A stretch of DNA of 47,520 bases from Terriglobia bacterium (lineage in GTDB: Bacteria; Acidobacteriota; Terriglobia; Bryobacterales; Bryobacteraceae), in the NCBI GenBank assembly GCA_021324615.1, contig JAJPIT010000111.1, forward strand, positions 1-47,520. Reading direction: 5' to 3'. This document shows, one piece after another, positions 18,035-27,019 of this stretch. How positions within the stretch are numbered: position 1 is the stretch's first letter; every line of letters starts with the position of its first letter. The notes under the pieces were generated by a model. That model made no database searches. It was not told the origin of the DNA and was given only the letters and a program-made list of their open reading frames with translations. Position numbers and translations under genes: made by a program.

Positions 18035-18967
18035 ATGTTTCCGGCTGCCGCTTCCACCGCCGCTCCGCAGGTTGACGCGCTGTACATCTATCTGGTGGTG
18101 CTTTCGGTGGTGATGACGACGCTGATCTTCATCGCCATCGGGTTTTTCGCCTACAAATACCGGCGGAGGAGCCCGGAGGACCCCATGCCGCGGGCCATTC
18201 ACGGCTCGCTTCCGATGGAGGTCACCTGGAGCGTGATCCCGTTCCTGTTCATGCTGGTGATGTTCGCCTGGGGCACCAAACTGTATTTTGAAAACTATAC
18301 ACCGCCGCGCAACACGCTGGATATTTACGTGGTCGGCAAGCAGTGGATGTGGAAGGTGCAATATCCCGACGGCCAGCGCGAGATCAACGAGCTGCACGTG
18401 CCTACGGGCCGGCCGGTGAAGCTGACGCTGGCGAGCGAAGACGTGATCCACAGCTTTTATATTCCGGCGTTCCGCCTGAAGCACGACGTGGTTCCCGGCA
18501 GCTATCAGACGTTCTGGTTCCAGGCCACCGAGCCGGGCCGGTATCATCTGTTCTGCGCCGAATACTGCGGCACGAACCACTCGCGCATGATCGGATGGGT
18601 GGACGTGATGGACCCGGTTTCTTATCAGAACTGGCTGGCGGGCGGCGCGGCGGGGGTGAGCATGTCGCAACTGGGCGAAAAGCTATTCGAGAAGTACGGC
18701 TGCATCACCTGTCATGTGACCAATCGCAGCGGCCCGCCGCTGGACAACGTGTTCGGACATCCGGTGCAGCTCGCCGACGGGCGCACCGTGCTCGCCGACG
18801 AGCCATTCCTGCGCGAATCGATTCTGAATCCGAACGCGAAAGTGGTGAAGGGATATAAAGCCAACGTGATGCCGGTTTATCAGGGGCAGATCGATGAGGA
18901 GGGATTGCTGCAACTGATCGTATACATTAAGAGCCTGTCGCAGACCCATCCGCAGGCCAGACCCTAA
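18035..18967 (+). CDS. coxB: Cytochrome c oxidase subunit II with fused cytochrome c (caa3 type)
   Basis: The 310-residue product has two membrane helices (about 17-41 and 62-82) and a cupredoxin domain with CuA ligands H139, C174, C178, H182 and M185 ([14 protein letters not shown]). A C-terminal cytochrome c domain has C223-I-T-C-H227 and a likely Met279 ligand (NVMPVYQG). This layout defines a caa3-type oxidase able to take electrons directly from an ACIII cytochrome such as ActE. No cleaved signal peptide is obvious. The gene starts directly after the SCO stop and ends ten bases before coxA. Confidence 0.96.
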   Translation: MFPAAASTAAPQVDALYIYLVVLSVVMTTLIFIAIGFFAYKYRRRSPEDPMPRAIHGSLPMEVTWSVIPFLFMLVMFAWGTKLYFENYTPPRNTLDIYVVGKQWMWKVQYPDGQREINELHVPTGRPVKLTLASEDVIHSFYIPAFRLKHDVVPGSYQTFWFQATEPGRYHLFCAEYCGTNHSRMIGWVDVMDPVSYQNWLAGGAAGVSMSQLGEKLFEKYGCITCHVTNRSGPPLDNVFGHPVQLADGRTVLADEPFLRESILNPNAKVVKGYKANVMPVYQGQIDEEGLLQLIVYIKSLSQTHPQARP

Positions 18968-18977
18968 CGAGGTTCCC

Positions 18978-20609
18978 ATGAGCACGACACTTCCGCGGCC
19001 CGAAACCACCGAGCGGCCCAACTACCTGAACGTCGATTACAGTTGGAAGTCCTGGCTGTTCACCACGGATCACAAACGGATCGCGCTGCTCTATCTTTTC
19101 TCGATCACGGCGTTCTTCCTGGTGGGCGCGGTCTTCGCCGGGCTGATGCGCTTGAATCTTCTGTTTCCGGACGGCCTGTTCGAGCACGACACTTACAACA
19201 AGTTTTTCACCATGCATGGCGTGATCATGGTGTTTTTTTTCCTGGTTCCGTCGATTCCGGCGACGCTCGGAAATTTTCTTCTGCCGATCATGATCGGCGC
19301 GCGTGATCTGGCGTTTCCGCGGATCAACCTGCTGAGCTGGTACATTTATATCGCTGGCGGCCTGTTCGCGGTGCTGGCCATCTTAAAGGGCGGAGTGGAT
19401 ACCGGCTGGACGTTTTACGCGCCGTTTAGCACGACTTATTCCAACACGCATGTGATCCTGGCGGCGATCGGCGTGTTCGTCTCCGGATTCTCCTCGATTC
19501 TCACCGGGCTGAATTTCATCGTGACGGTGCACAAGATGCGCGCGCCGGGTATGACCTGGTCCCGGCTTCCGCTGTTTGTGTGGGCACACTATGCCACCAG
19601 CCTGATCCAGGTGCTGGGCACGCCGGTGGTGGCGATCACCATCGTGCTGCTGATGCTGGAGCGCATTCTGCACGCCGGCATCTTCGACCCGAACCTGGGC
19701 GGCGATCCGGTGTTGTTCCAGCACCTGTTCTGGTTCTATTCCCACCCGGCGGTCTACATCATGATTCTTCCGGGGATGGGCGTGGTGAGCGAAATCATCG
19801 CCTGCTACTCGCGGAAGGGTATTTTCGGATACGGATTTGTGGCGTTTTCTAGCGTCGCCATCGCGGTGCTGGGATTCATGGTGTGGGGGCATCACCTGTT
19901 TGTCGCCGGCCAGTCGATGTATGCGAGCATGGTGTTCTCCTTCATCAGCTTCCTGGTGGCAGTTCCTTCGGCGATCAAAGTTTTTAACTGGACCGCGACG
20001 ATGTACAAAGGCTCGATTACGTTTGATACGCCGATGCTCTACGCCCTCGGCTTCATCGGGCTGTTCACTATCGGCGGCCTGACCGGACTCTTCCTGGCGA
20101 CGATGGCGATCGACGTCCATCTGACGGACACGTACTTCGTCATTGCGCACTTTCATTACGTGATGGTCGGAGGAATGGTGCTGGCGTTTCTGGGCGGGGT
20201 CCATTTCTGGTTCCCGAAGATGACCGGGCGGCTTTATCCGGAGATGTGGGCGCGGCTGGCGGCGGCGATTATCTTTGTCGGATTCAATCTGACGTTTTTC
20301 CCGCAGTTCATCCTGGGCTATTTGGGGATGCCGCGCCGTTATGCGACCTACGCGCAGGAGTTTCAGGTGCTGCACGTGCTTTCCACCGCGGGCGCCTCGA
20401 TTTTGGGCGTCGGCTACCTGCTGCCGCTGATTTATCTGAGCTGGGCTTGGCGCAAAGGCGAGCGATCTTCGCAAAATCCGTGGCAGGCCAAGGGACTGGA
20501 ATGGGAGCAGTCCCCCACGCCGCCGCCGACTTTCAATTTTGACGTGCCGCCGGTGGTGACCGAGCGGCCTTACAATTATTCCGAGGAGGTGGAAGTTGGC
20601 GGATACTGA
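18978..20609 (+). CDS. coxA: Cytochrome c oxidase subunit I, A2-type haem-copper oxygen reductase
   Basis: The 543-residue, twelve-helix protein has all metal ligands: H80 (low-spin haem), H256 in [10 protein letters not shown] with the cross-linked Y260, H305/H306 for CuB, and H391 and H393 for the haems. The helix VI motif is YSHPAVY rather than the HPEVY of A1 enzymes. It lacks the D-channel glutamate and has the Tyr-Ser pair of the A2 subfamily, as in caa3 oxidases of Thermus and Rhodothermus. It reduces oxygen to water with proton pumping. A GAGG lies before ATG 18978, and the 3' end overlaps coxC by 14 bases. Confidence 0.97.
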   Translation: MSTTLPRPETTERPNYLNVDYSWKSWLFTTDHKRIALLYLFSITAFFLVGAVFAGLMRLNLLFPDGLFEHDTYNKFFTMHGVIMVFFFLVPSIPATLGNFLLPIMIGARDLAFPRINLLSWYIYIAGGLFAVLAILKGGVDTGWTFYAPFSTTYSNTHVILAAIGVFVSGFSSILTGLNFIVTVHKMRAPGMTWSRLPLFVWAHYATSLIQVLGTPVVAITIVLLMLERILHAGIFDPNLGGDPVLFQHLFWFYSHPAVYIMILPGMGVVSEIIACYSRKGIFGYGFVAFSSVAIAVLGFMVWGHHLFVAGQSMYASMVFSFISFLVAVPSAIKVFNWTATMYKGSITFDTPMLYALGFIGLFTIGGLTGLFLATMAIDVHLTDTYFVIAHFHYVMVGGMVLAFLGGVHFWFPKMTGRLYPEMWARLAAAIIFVGFNLTFFPQFILGYLGMPRRYATYAQEFQVLHVLSTAGASILGVGYLLPLIYLSWAWRKGERSSQNPWQAKGLEWEQSPTPPPTFNFDVPPVVTERPYNYSEEVEVGGY

Positions 20610-21273
20610 TCTGAGCGTCGCCTCACACGCCTCCACGGCGCTCAAGCACCACTTTGACGACAGCGAACAGCAGTTGGAGTCCTCCACGCTGGGAATGTGG
20701 GTTTTCCTGCTGACGGAAATCATGTTTTTCGGCGGCATGTTTGGCGCCTACACGGTGTACCGCAATCTGTATCCGGCGGCGTTCGCTTCCACCAGCCACT
20801 ACATGAACGTCACGCTGGGCGCCACCAACACCGCGGTGCTGATCTTCTCCAGCTTGACGATGGCGCTGGCGGTGCGGTCGGCGCAGCTTGGCCAGAAACG
20901 GGCGCTGCTGTCGTTTCTGACGTTCACGCTGATTCTGGGGCTGGTGTTTTTGAGCATAAAGTACGTCGAATATCACGAAAAGTGGGTCGATCATCACATT
21001 CCCGGGCCCGGTTTCCATTACGCCGAGCCGCAGTATTTCCACCAGGCGCAGATCCTGTTCTTCCTCTACTTCGCCATGACCGGGCTGCACGCGCTGCACA
21101 TGATCGTGAGAGCCGGCCTGCTCATCACGCTGATCGCCATGGCGGCGCGCAACCGCTTCAGCGCCGGATGGTACACGCCGGTGGAGATGATCGGCCTGTA
21201 CTGGCACTTCGTCGATATTGTCTGGATCTTCCTGTTCCCTCTGCTTTACCTGATAGGACGAACAATGCGATGA
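20596..21273 (+). CDS. coxC: Cytochrome c oxidase subunit III
   Basis: The 225-residue protein shows the subunit III pattern: [21 protein letters not shown] broken at the first helix, [17 protein letters not shown], and the end [20 protein letters not shown]. It is a membrane subunit that stabilises subunit I and may hold lipid. The start is TTG 20596, preceded by a strong AGGAGGT five bases upstream (20584-20590), inside the coxA end. The stop overlaps the coxD ATG. Confidence 0.95.
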   Translation: MADTDLSVASHASTALKHHFDDSEQQLESSTLGMWVFLLTEIMFFGGMFGAYTVYRNLYPAAFASTSHYMNVTLGATNTAVLIFSSLTMALAVRSAQLGQKRALLSFLTFTLILGLVFLSIKYVEYHEKWVDHHIPGPGFHYAEPQYFHQAQILFFLYFAMTGLHALHMIVRAGLLITLIAMAARNRFSAGWYTPVEMIGLYWHFVDIVWIFLFPLLYLIGRTMR

Positions 21274-21572
21274 CCCATCAAGTCGTTCCGGTACGCACCT
21301 ATGTCGCCGTTTTCGCCGCTCTGATCGCGCTGACCATCGCCACGGTTCTCATCTCGGGAATCGACCTGGGCGAATATAATTTCATCATCGCGCTGACCAT
21401 TGCGGTCACCAAAGGCAGCCTGGTGGTGTGGTTTTTCATGCACGTCAACCAGTCCAGCTCCCTGACGCGGCTGTTCGTCGGGGCCGGATTTTTCTGGATG
21501 CTGATTCTTTTGATGTTCGTCCTCAGCGATTACCTGAGCCGCGGATGGCTGCCCGGGCCCCGCTGGTGGTAG
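21270..21572 (+). CDS. coxD: Cytochrome c oxidase subunit IV
   Basis: The 100-residue protein has three hydrophobic segments and the family motif of prokaryotic COX4: [19 protein letters not shown], then [20 protein letters not shown], then a last helix about residues 68-86. It is a small membrane subunit of the caa3 oxidase, known to help assembly of the CuB site in related enzymes. Its ATG overlaps the coxC stop (ATGA). It closes the 12-gene operon; 180 bases without a gene follow. Confidence 0.93.
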   Translation: MTHQVVPVRTYVAVFAALIALTIATVLISGIDLGEYNFIIALTIAVTKGSLVVWFFMHVNQSSSLTRLFVGAGFFWMLILLMFVLSDYLSRGWLPGPRWW

Positions 21573-21642
21573 TTCGGCTCCGGCTGCGTTCACTCGCCTA
21601 AAACTGGTGTCATGATAGAGGAATGATGCGGCGCGGCCGGAC

Positions 21643-21674
21643 TATTCCCGTATTTGACCAAGGAGTAGGGAATA
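21643..21674. repeat. Spaced inverted repeat between coxD and flgM
   Basis: TATTCCC (21643-21649) and GGGAATA (21668-21674) are perfect inverted copies separated by 18 bases. It could be an operator dyad or an RNA stem; TTGACC lies between the arms at 21654-21659. No convincing sigma28 promoter was recognised nearby. Confidence 0.35.
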
Positions 21675-21724
21675 ACCGAGCCGATTTCCCATTCAAAGAT
21701 TGCGCAAGATGGACGATACTGCAT

Positions 21725-21747
21725 TTGTGGGGACGGACTGCCCACAA
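21725..21747. repeat. Hairpin just upstream of flgM
   Basis: TTGTGGG (21725-21731) and CCCACAA (21741-21747) enclose a nine-base loop, ending five bases before the flgM ATG. No Shine-Dalgarno is visible in front of flgM, so an RNA hairpin here could affect its translation. Confidence 0.4.
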
Positions 21748-21752
21748 CGGTC

Positions 21753-22046
21753 ATGAAAGTAAACGATAGCAATCTTGGCGGCCTGGTTCCGGCGCAAATC
21801 AACAGCGCTCAGGCGGCGCAGCAAACCGGTGAGACCGCCCGCGGGGGTGTGCAGGCCGCCGCGGCCGGCGCCAGCGACGACGTCCATCTTTCCGAATTGG
21901 TGCGCAGTTTGCGGTCGCTCGCGGCGGATTCGCCGGAGCGGCAGGCGCGTCTTGAGCAGATCGCGCGAGCTTACGCCAACGGCAGTTATCAGGTGGACGC
22001 CCAGGCGACAGCCGCGAAGATCATCGACGATGCGCAGCACTCTTAA
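21753..22046 (+). CDS. flgM: Negative regulator of flagellin synthesis, anti-sigma28 factor FlgM-like
   Basis: The 97-residue protein has the FlgM form: a disordered, Ala/Gln-rich N-terminus and a C-terminal sigma-binding part with VHLSELVRSLRSLAADSPERQ, then ARLEQIARAYANGSYQVDAQ. The last segment matches the FlgM pattern of a helix followed by YxVD. FlgM binds FliA until it is exported through the finished hook. The position directly before flgN-flgK-flgL supports the call. It overlaps flgN by 17 bases. Confidence 0.82.
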   Translation: MKVNDSNLGGLVPAQINSAQAAQQTGETARGGVQAAAAGASDDVHLSELVRSLRSLAADSPERQARLEQIARAYANGSYQVDAQATAAKIIDDAQHS

Positions 22047-22377
22047 CATCGCGCGCCGTCACGTCGCCCATCTGCGCCAGGCATTGCTTTCTCCCTCTCC
22101 CGAGGAGATCGAACGCTGTCTGCCGGGTCTGGCCGAGGCTGCGGTTTGTCTCGGCCAGATCGAAGGTGCGCTGCGGGTGGAAGCCGCGGATCCGATGCTG
22201 GCCGGCGAACTGCAAGCCTTGAAGCGGGATCTGGAGATGATCGGGCGGATGATCCGGCACAGCGCGGCGTTCTATCGCGGATGGGCCAGCCTGCTGGGTG
22301 CGGCGGCGGGCGGATACACCTCTGACGGACAGCCGGCCGGAATCCGGATTGCGGGCGCCGTCGCGGTGCGGGGATAA
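22030..22377 (+). CDS. flgN: FlgN-like flagellar export chaperone
   Basis: The 115-residue product is mostly helical (MRSTLNIARRHVAHLRQAL, LQALKRDLEMIGRMIRHSAAF) with a Gly-rich tail, as in FlgN, the export chaperone for the hook-filament junction proteins. Sequence similarity by eye is weak; the call rests on size, helix pattern and the place between flgM and flgK. ATG 22030 lies within the end of flgM, so translation is probably coupled. Longer readings in this frame would run through flgM and are not favoured. Confidence 0.65.
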   Translation: MRSTLNIARRHVAHLRQALLSPSPEEIERCLPGLAEAAVCLGQIEGALRVEAADPMLAGELQALKRDLEMIGRMIRHSAAFYRGWASLLGAAAGGYTSDGQPAGIRIAGAVAVRG

Positions 22378-22380
22378 GCG

Positions 22381-23751
22381 ATGGGGACCATCAACACGGC
22401 GCTTTATAACGCGTCGAATGCGCTGGGCGTGCTGGGGCAGGCCTTCAACGTCGTCGAGAACAACATCAGCAACGCGAACACGGCGGAATATGCGGACCAG
22501 ACGGCTTCGTTCGAGCCGATGCCGTTCGATCCCGGCGGGCAGCTTCCGGGCGGCGTGGAAGCGGGGCCGCTGATCAGCTCGCGGAACGAGTATCTGGAGC
22601 AGGCGGTCCGTTCGCAGCAGACGGCGTTGGGGTTCGCCAGCCAGCGCGCCGGCGACCTGGGACAGGTGCAGTCCAACTTCAGCCTGACTTCGACCAATGG
22701 CATCGATGCCGCGCTGAACAATTTTTTCAACAGCTTTTCGCAGTTGAGCGTGAATCCGAACGACACCGAGAGCCGGCAGGCGGTTCTGAACGCGGCGGAT
22801 TCGGTCGCGCAAAGTTTTCAAAGCGCGGCGGGCGCGATCCAGCAGGTTTCGACCAACGTGGTGAGCCAGACCAATGGCGTGGTCTCGCAGATCAACGAGC
22901 TGGCTTCGAAGATTGCGGATCTGAACCGGGCATATGGGGCCAATCCGGGGGCGGCGGACGATCCGTCGCTGGACGCGCAACTGCACGCGGATCTGTTGCA
23001 GCTTGCGGGGCTGGCGAATTACTCGCTGATCAAAAACGATCAGGGCGGGTACAACGTATTCCTCGGCGGGCAGACCGCGCTGGTGATCGGCGGCACGGCG
23101 AACGCCATCTCGGCGGACAACAGCTCGAATCAGACCGTGATTTTCGACGCCAACGGCGGCGATATCACCGCGCAGATCACCGGCGGACAACTGGGCGCGC
23201 TGATCGGCGAGCAGAACACGACGCTGCCCGGTTATCTGGACAGTTTGAACACGCTGGCGCAGGGTTTCGCCGACGCGGTGAACGGGCAGCTTGCGCAAGG
23301 CCTGGATCAGAACGGCAACACGCCAGCGACGCCGCTGTTCAGCTACGATGCGGCCGGCGGAGCGGCAGCGACCTTGAGCGTCAACGCCCTGACGCCGGAC
23401 CAGATCGCGGCGGCTTCGGCGGGGGCGCCCGGCGGGAACGGCAATGCGGTGGCGATGGCGCAGTTGGCCGATACGCCGGAGATCAGCGGCGCGACGTTCA
23501 CCCAATTTTTCGGGAACCTCGGCGCGACGATCGGAGCCGACGTGGCGGGGGCGCAATCGGATCAGCAGCAGGCGCAGGCGCAGTTGACGCAGGCGCAAAG
23601 CGAAGTGTCCAATGCCAGCGGCGTCGATCTGAACGCCGAAGCGGCCAGGCTGCTGCAATACCAGCAGAGCTATGATGCGGTCGGCAAGCTGGTCAGCGTG
23701 CTGGACGGCCTGACGCAGACGCTGATGAACATGGTGGAAGGCACGGCATGA
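22381..23751 (+). CDS. flgK: Flagellar hook-associated protein 1
   Basis: The 456-residue protein has the conserved FlgK N-terminus (INTALYNASNALGVLGQAF, VVENNISNANTAEYADQT) and C-terminus (LNAEAARLLQYQQSYDAVGK, VLDGLTQTLMNMV). These two form the coiled-coil D0 domain. FlgK forms the first junction zone between hook and filament. The middle is rich in Gln, Ala and Asn. The length is near the lower end for the family. A GGGGATAAG precedes ATG 22381, four bases after flgN. Confidence 0.95.
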   Translation: MGTINTALYNASNALGVLGQAFNVVENNISNANTAEYADQTASFEPMPFDPGGQLPGGVEAGPLISSRNEYLEQAVRSQQTALGFASQRAGDLGQVQSNFSLTSTNGIDAALNNFFNSFSQLSVNPNDTESRQAVLNAADSVAQSFQSAAGAIQQVSTNVVSQTNGVVSQINELASKIADLNRAYGANPGAADDPSLDAQLHADLLQLAGLANYSLIKNDQGGYNVFLGGQTALVIGGTANAISADNSSNQTVIFDANGGDITAQITGGQLGALIGEQNTTLPGYLDSLNTLAQGFADAVNGQLAQGLDQNGNTPATPLFSYDAAGGAAATLSVNALTPDQIAAASAGAPGGNGNAVAMAQLADTPEISGATFTQFFGNLGATIGADVAGAQSDQQQAQAQLTQAQSEVSNASGVDLNAEAARLLQYQQSYDAVGKLVSVLDGLTQTLMNMVEGTA

Positions 23752-24656
23752 TCATTTCCGCTCTCACCCCCTCGCGGCAGCAGTTCGTGCGAGACGTGAA
23801 CAATGTGATCCAGCAGATCAATACCGATGTGCTGAATATTTCGAGCGGGGTCGATATCCGCAATCTGTCCGATCAGCCTGATGAAGTCTCGCCGCTGCTG
23901 GAGGCGCGCGCGCAGCTTTCGGCGGCGCAGCAGGCGGCGACCAATCTGGGGAGCTACACGACCGAAGTCAAGACCGCCGATCAGAGCATCAGCAGCGCGA
24001 TTCAGCTATTCGATCAGGTGCAGACGCTGGCGGCCGAGGGGGCCACCGGAACGCAAACGGCTTCGACGCGGGCGCAGCTCGCCGCGCAGCTTCAATCGAT
24101 CGAGCAGCAGATGGTCGGCCTGGCGAATACGCAGGTGAACGGCCGCTACATTTTCGCCGGCGACGCCGATCAGACGCAGCCCTACACCTTCGACCCCACC
24201 CAGCCTGATCCGGTGAGTGCGTATCAGGGCTCGAGCTCGACGCGGGTGGCCCTGGCGGCCGACGGCACCACGTTTCCGGTGGCGCTGACGGCGCAGCAGA
24301 TCTTCGATTCGGCGGATTCATCGACGAACATGTTCACGGCGATCAATACTCTGGTTGCCGCGCTGAACAATAACGACCAGGCGGGCGTGGCGGCGGCGGC
24401 CAATGGTCTGCCGGCGGTTGCGTCTTACCTCAACGATCAGCTCGCCTTTTACGGAAACGCCGAGAATCACCTCAGCGACGCTTCCGATGCCGCGCAGACG
24501 CGGGTCACGCAGTTGCAGGCGCAGATCAGCGGTCTGGAAGACACCAATATGACCGCGGCGATCACCGATATGACGCAGGCGCAGATCCAGGAGCAGGCCG
24601 CGCTCGGCTCGGAAGCGCAGATCCCGCGGCAGACGCTGTTCGACTATCTCGCCTGA
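23748..24656 (+). CDS. flgL: Flagellar hook-associated protein 3
   Basis: The 302-residue protein has the flagellin-like N-terminal coil (VNNVIQQINTDVLNISSGVD, IRNLSDQPDEVSPLLEARAQ) and a matching C-terminal coil (AAITDMTQAQIQEQAALGSE, QTLFDYLA). The signature VNGRYIFAGD of FlgL is present in the middle. FlgL forms the second junction zone below the filament. The ATG overlaps the flgK stop (ATGA). No other flagellar gene is in the window, so these four genes form a detached late-assembly group. Confidence 0.94.
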   Translation: MIISALTPSRQQFVRDVNNVIQQINTDVLNISSGVDIRNLSDQPDEVSPLLEARAQLSAAQQAATNLGSYTTEVKTADQSISSAIQLFDQVQTLAAEGATGTQTASTRAQLAAQLQSIEQQMVGLANTQVNGRYIFAGDADQTQPYTFDPTQPDPVSAYQGSSSTRVALAADGTTFPVALTAQQIFDSADSSTNMFTAINTLVAALNNNDQAGVAAAANGLPAVASYLNDQLAFYGNAENHLSDASDAAQTRVTQLQAQISGLEDTNMTAAITDMTQAQIQEQAALGSEAQIPRQTLFDYLA

Positions 24657-24682
24657 GCCCCCCGCGCGGTTCCCCGCACTTC

Positions 24683-24696
24683 GGCGCTGAAGCGCC
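24683..24696. repeat. Hairpin after flgL
   Basis: GGCGC (24683-24687) and GCGCC (24692-24696) enclose a TGAA loop 26 bases after the flgL stop. No T-run follows, so terminator function is only possible. Confidence 0.3.
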
Positions 24697-24785
24697 CGGA
24701 AGCCGCGGCGCAAACACGCAACCGCGGAGCCCGAAATTGCGTCCAAGCTGTTGACCGTTCTGACGCGCAACGAGTGCATTTGCAT

Positions 24786-25343
24786 ATGAGGCGTAGCGCT
24801 CTTGTTTTGATGTTAGCGGCCAGCGCTTTCGCCCAGCAGGCGATCGATACGGCCAGGAGCACGATCGCGGTTCATGTCGGCAAGGCCGGACTCCTTTCCC
24901 CGGCCGGGCACGAACACTGGGTCATCGCGCCGATCTCCTCCGGAACGATTCGCGAAGCGCCGCCCTCGGTCGAGTTCACCATCGACACGGCGGCGATGCG
25001 CGTGAAGCCCGATCCCAGGATCGATGCTAAAACACAGGCGCAGATCCAAAAGGACATGGAGGAGATGACGCTGGAAACGGCAAAATATCCGCGCATCGAG
25101 TTTCATTCGACGCGCATCGATCCGGCGGGCGAAGGCGAATGGAGGGTCGCCGGCGAGTTGACCCTGCACGGGGTTACCAGGCCCGTGACGATCAGCGTCA
25201 AGCGCAGTGGAGGCGCTTACGCGGCGCACACGGTGCTGAAGCAGACCGATTTCGGGATCAAGCCGATTCGTGTGGGCGGAGGCATGATCCGGGTGAAAAA
25301 CGAAGTCGAGATCGAGTTTGAAATCTACACGCGGCCGTCGTAG
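24786..25343 (+). CDS. YceI-family periplasmic protein
   Basis: The 185-residue protein has a signal peptide (MRRSALVLMLAASAFAQQ) and a YceI-like lipocalin fold. Typical parts are an IDTARSTIAVHVGKAG start, a TAKYPRIEFHSTRI segment, GELTLHGVTRPVTISV in the middle and KQTDFGIKPIRVGGG near the end. YceI proteins bind isoprenoid or other apolar ligands; the substrate here is unknown. GTG 24774 is an upstream alternative, but ATG 24786 gives the better signal peptide. The next gene follows after two bases. Confidence 0.88.
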   Translation: MRRSALVLMLAASAFAQQAIDTARSTIAVHVGKAGLLSPAGHEHWVIAPISSGTIREAPPSVEFTIDTAAMRVKPDPRIDAKTQAQIQKDMEEMTLETAKYPRIEFHSTRIDPAGEGEWRVAGELTLHGVTRPVTISVKRSGGAYAAHTVLKQTDFGIKPIRVGGGMIRVKNEVEIEFEIYTRPS

Positions 25344-25345
25344 CC

Positions 25346-26164
25346 ATGCGGATTTGCCTGCCCGCTTTGCTGATCTGCTCCGCCTTGGCCAACGAGCTGA
25401 CCTCGCCTCCGGAGGATCTTTACCGGGGATGGTTGCGCATGTACGATCTGGACTTCGCCGCGGCGCATGCGAGCTTTGCCCGTTGGAAGCAGGCGCATCC
25501 CAGGGACGCGCTCGGGCCGGCGTCGGATGCGGCGGCGTACCTGTTTTCCGAACTGGCGCGTTTAGGCGCGCTCGAAGCGGAGCTGTTCACCGATGATGCG
25601 CGATTCGAAAATCGCGGCAAACTGCATCCCGACCCGGAGGTCAGAAGATCGTTCGAACGCGAAATCCAAGACGCGGACAGCCTCGCCGATCAAAGCCTGA
25701 AGTCTTCGCCTGGCGACGGCATCGCGCTTTTTGCCAAGACGCTGACGCTGGGGCTGCGCGCCGATTTCGCGGCGTTGATCGACAAACAGGATCTGGCCGC
25801 ACTGAAGTACACCAGGCAGGGGCGAATGTACGCGGATAAACTTCTGTCGATCGAGCCGAACGCCTACGACGCCTATTTGGGCGCGGGTATCGAGAATTAT
25901 CTGGTGAGCCTGAAGTCGGCGCCGGTGCGCTGGATCCTGCGCATCACCGGGTCGGCCGCGGACCGGCAAAGAGGGATTGAGCAGTTAAGGCTCACGGCGC
26001 AGCGTGGAAAATATCTGGAGCCGTTCGCCAAACTTCTGCTGGCGGTGGCGGCGCTGCGCGAGAAGAATCCGGGCTGGGCGCGGCAACTGCTGGAGGAGTT
26101 GCACCGCCGGTTTCCGGAGAATCCGCTGTATGTGCGGGAGCTAAACCGCCTGAAGGCGAACTGA
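25346..26164 (+). CDS. Secreted helical-repeat (TPR-like) protein, function unknown
   Basis: The 272-residue product has a short signal peptide (MRICLPALLICSALA) and then amphipathic helices resembling degenerate TPR repeats (FAAAHASFARWKQAHPRDAL, YADKLLSIEPNAYDAYLGAG, ARQLLEELHRRFPENPLYV). Such proteins usually hold other proteins, but no partner can be named. It begins two bases after the YceI gene and is likely cotranscribed with it. It ends 12 bases before the convergent ccmD. Confidence 0.75.
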   Translation: MRICLPALLICSALANELTSPPEDLYRGWLRMYDLDFAAAHASFARWKQAHPRDALGPASDAAAYLFSELARLGALEAELFTDDARFENRGKLHPDPEVRRSFEREIQDADSLADQSLKSSPGDGIALFAKTLTLGLRADFAALIDKQDLAALKYTRQGRMYADKLLSIEPNAYDAYLGAGIENYLVSLKSAPVRWILRITGSAADRQRGIEQLRLTAQRGKYLEPFAKLLLAVAALREKNPGWARQLLEELHRRFPENPLYVRELNRLKAN

Positions 26165-26176
26165 GCGGGCCCGCGG

Positions 26177-26323
26177 CTACTTCTTTTCGACCATCCGCCG
26201 AAGGCGGTCGATTTCCCGGCGGAGCCGCCCTTCGCGCATCGCCAGCGAGAGGACGTACGCCAGCACGATGAGCCACGCGGCCAGGAAGCCGTAAAACATG
26301 TACTCCAAATTGCGACTTTCCAT
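26177..26323 (-). CDS. ccmD: Cytochrome c maturation protein CcmD-like small membrane protein
   Basis: The 48-residue product has an N-terminal ESRNLEYMFYGFLAAWLIVL, one membrane helix continuing to about residue 28, and a charged C-terminal helix (REGRLRREIDRLRRMVEKK). This is the shape of CcmD, which sits in the CcmABCD complex and helps release holo-CcmE. It lies nine bases after ccmC, has a GGAGA before its ATG at 26323, and ends the ccm operon. It is easily missed because of its size. Confidence 0.8.
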   Translation of the reverse strand: MESRNLEYMFYGFLAAWLIVLAYVLSLAMREGRLRREIDRLRRMVEKK

Positions 26324-26332
26324 TCCGGTCTC

Positions 26333-27016
26333 CTACCAGGAATGCGCCATGCGCCGCAGCGAATCGATTTCGCGCGCGAACTCTTCCTGCCGCATCCGGA
26401 CCATCACCATCACCACCGCCAGGCAAACGAACGCCAACATGTTCCAGTAGATTTCGTTTTCCATGCCGGGCGCCATACCGCCGCCGTTGCGAATGGTGAG
26501 CACGGGGCCGGGATGCAGCGTGCGCCACCACACGTTGGCCTTGTAGACGATCACCACCTCCGCGAATCCGAAGATGGAAAGCACCGCGGAAAGGCGCGCC
26601 CGCTGCGTCGGCTCCTCGACGGCGCGGCGCAGCATCAGATATCCGGCATAGGTAAGCCAGCAGATCAGCATGGTGGTGAGCCGCGCCTCCCAAGCCCACC
26701 ACACGCCCCAGATGATCCGCGCCCAGATGCTGCCGGTGACCAGTACGATGCCGGCGAAGACCAGGCCCACCTCGATCAGTGCCGCCGAAACGGCGTCGTA
26801 CTTAAATTTTCCGGTGGCCAGATAGAGGACGCTTGCCAGCATGGCTACGGTAAAGAACGTGAAGGCGGTTCCCGCGCTCGGCACGTGGATGTAGATAATG
26901 CGGTAGATCGCGCCTTGATTCGCCTCGTCGGGCAGCAGGTCGAAAATCCGGTAAAAATCCCAGGCCAGCAACGCGGCGCAGATCGCGCCCAAGGCCAGCA
27001 GTATCTTGCTACGCAT
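26333..27016 (-). CDS. ccmC: Haem-handling protein CcmC
   Basis: The 227-residue, six-helix protein has the conserved H44 (YIHVPSAG) and the tryptophan-rich loop W103-G-V-W-W-A-W-E-A-R-L-T. This is the WWD-type motif, here with Glu110 in place of the usual Asp. CcmC presents haem to CcmE at the outer face of the membrane. The gene follows ccmB after three bases. The start gives a normal first helix (SKILLALGAICAALLAW). Confidence 0.95.
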   Translation of the reverse strand: MRSKILLALGAICAALLAWDFYRIFDLLPDEANQGAIYRIIYIHVPSAGTAFTFFTVAMLASVLYLATGKFKYDAVSAALIEVGLVFAGIVLVTGSIWARIIWGVWWAWEARLTTMLICWLTYAGYLMLRRAVEEPTQRARLSAVLSIFGFAEVVIVYKANVWWRTLHPGPVLTIRNGGGMAPGMENEIYWNMLAFVCLAVVMVMVRMRQEEFAREIDSLRRMAHSW

Positions 27017-27019
27017 GGT

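Noticed and set aside
22021-23658. A 545-codon minus-strand open frame opposite flgN/flgK
   Set aside because: Arg-rich low-complexity product with no domain; flgK is unmistakable on the other strand.
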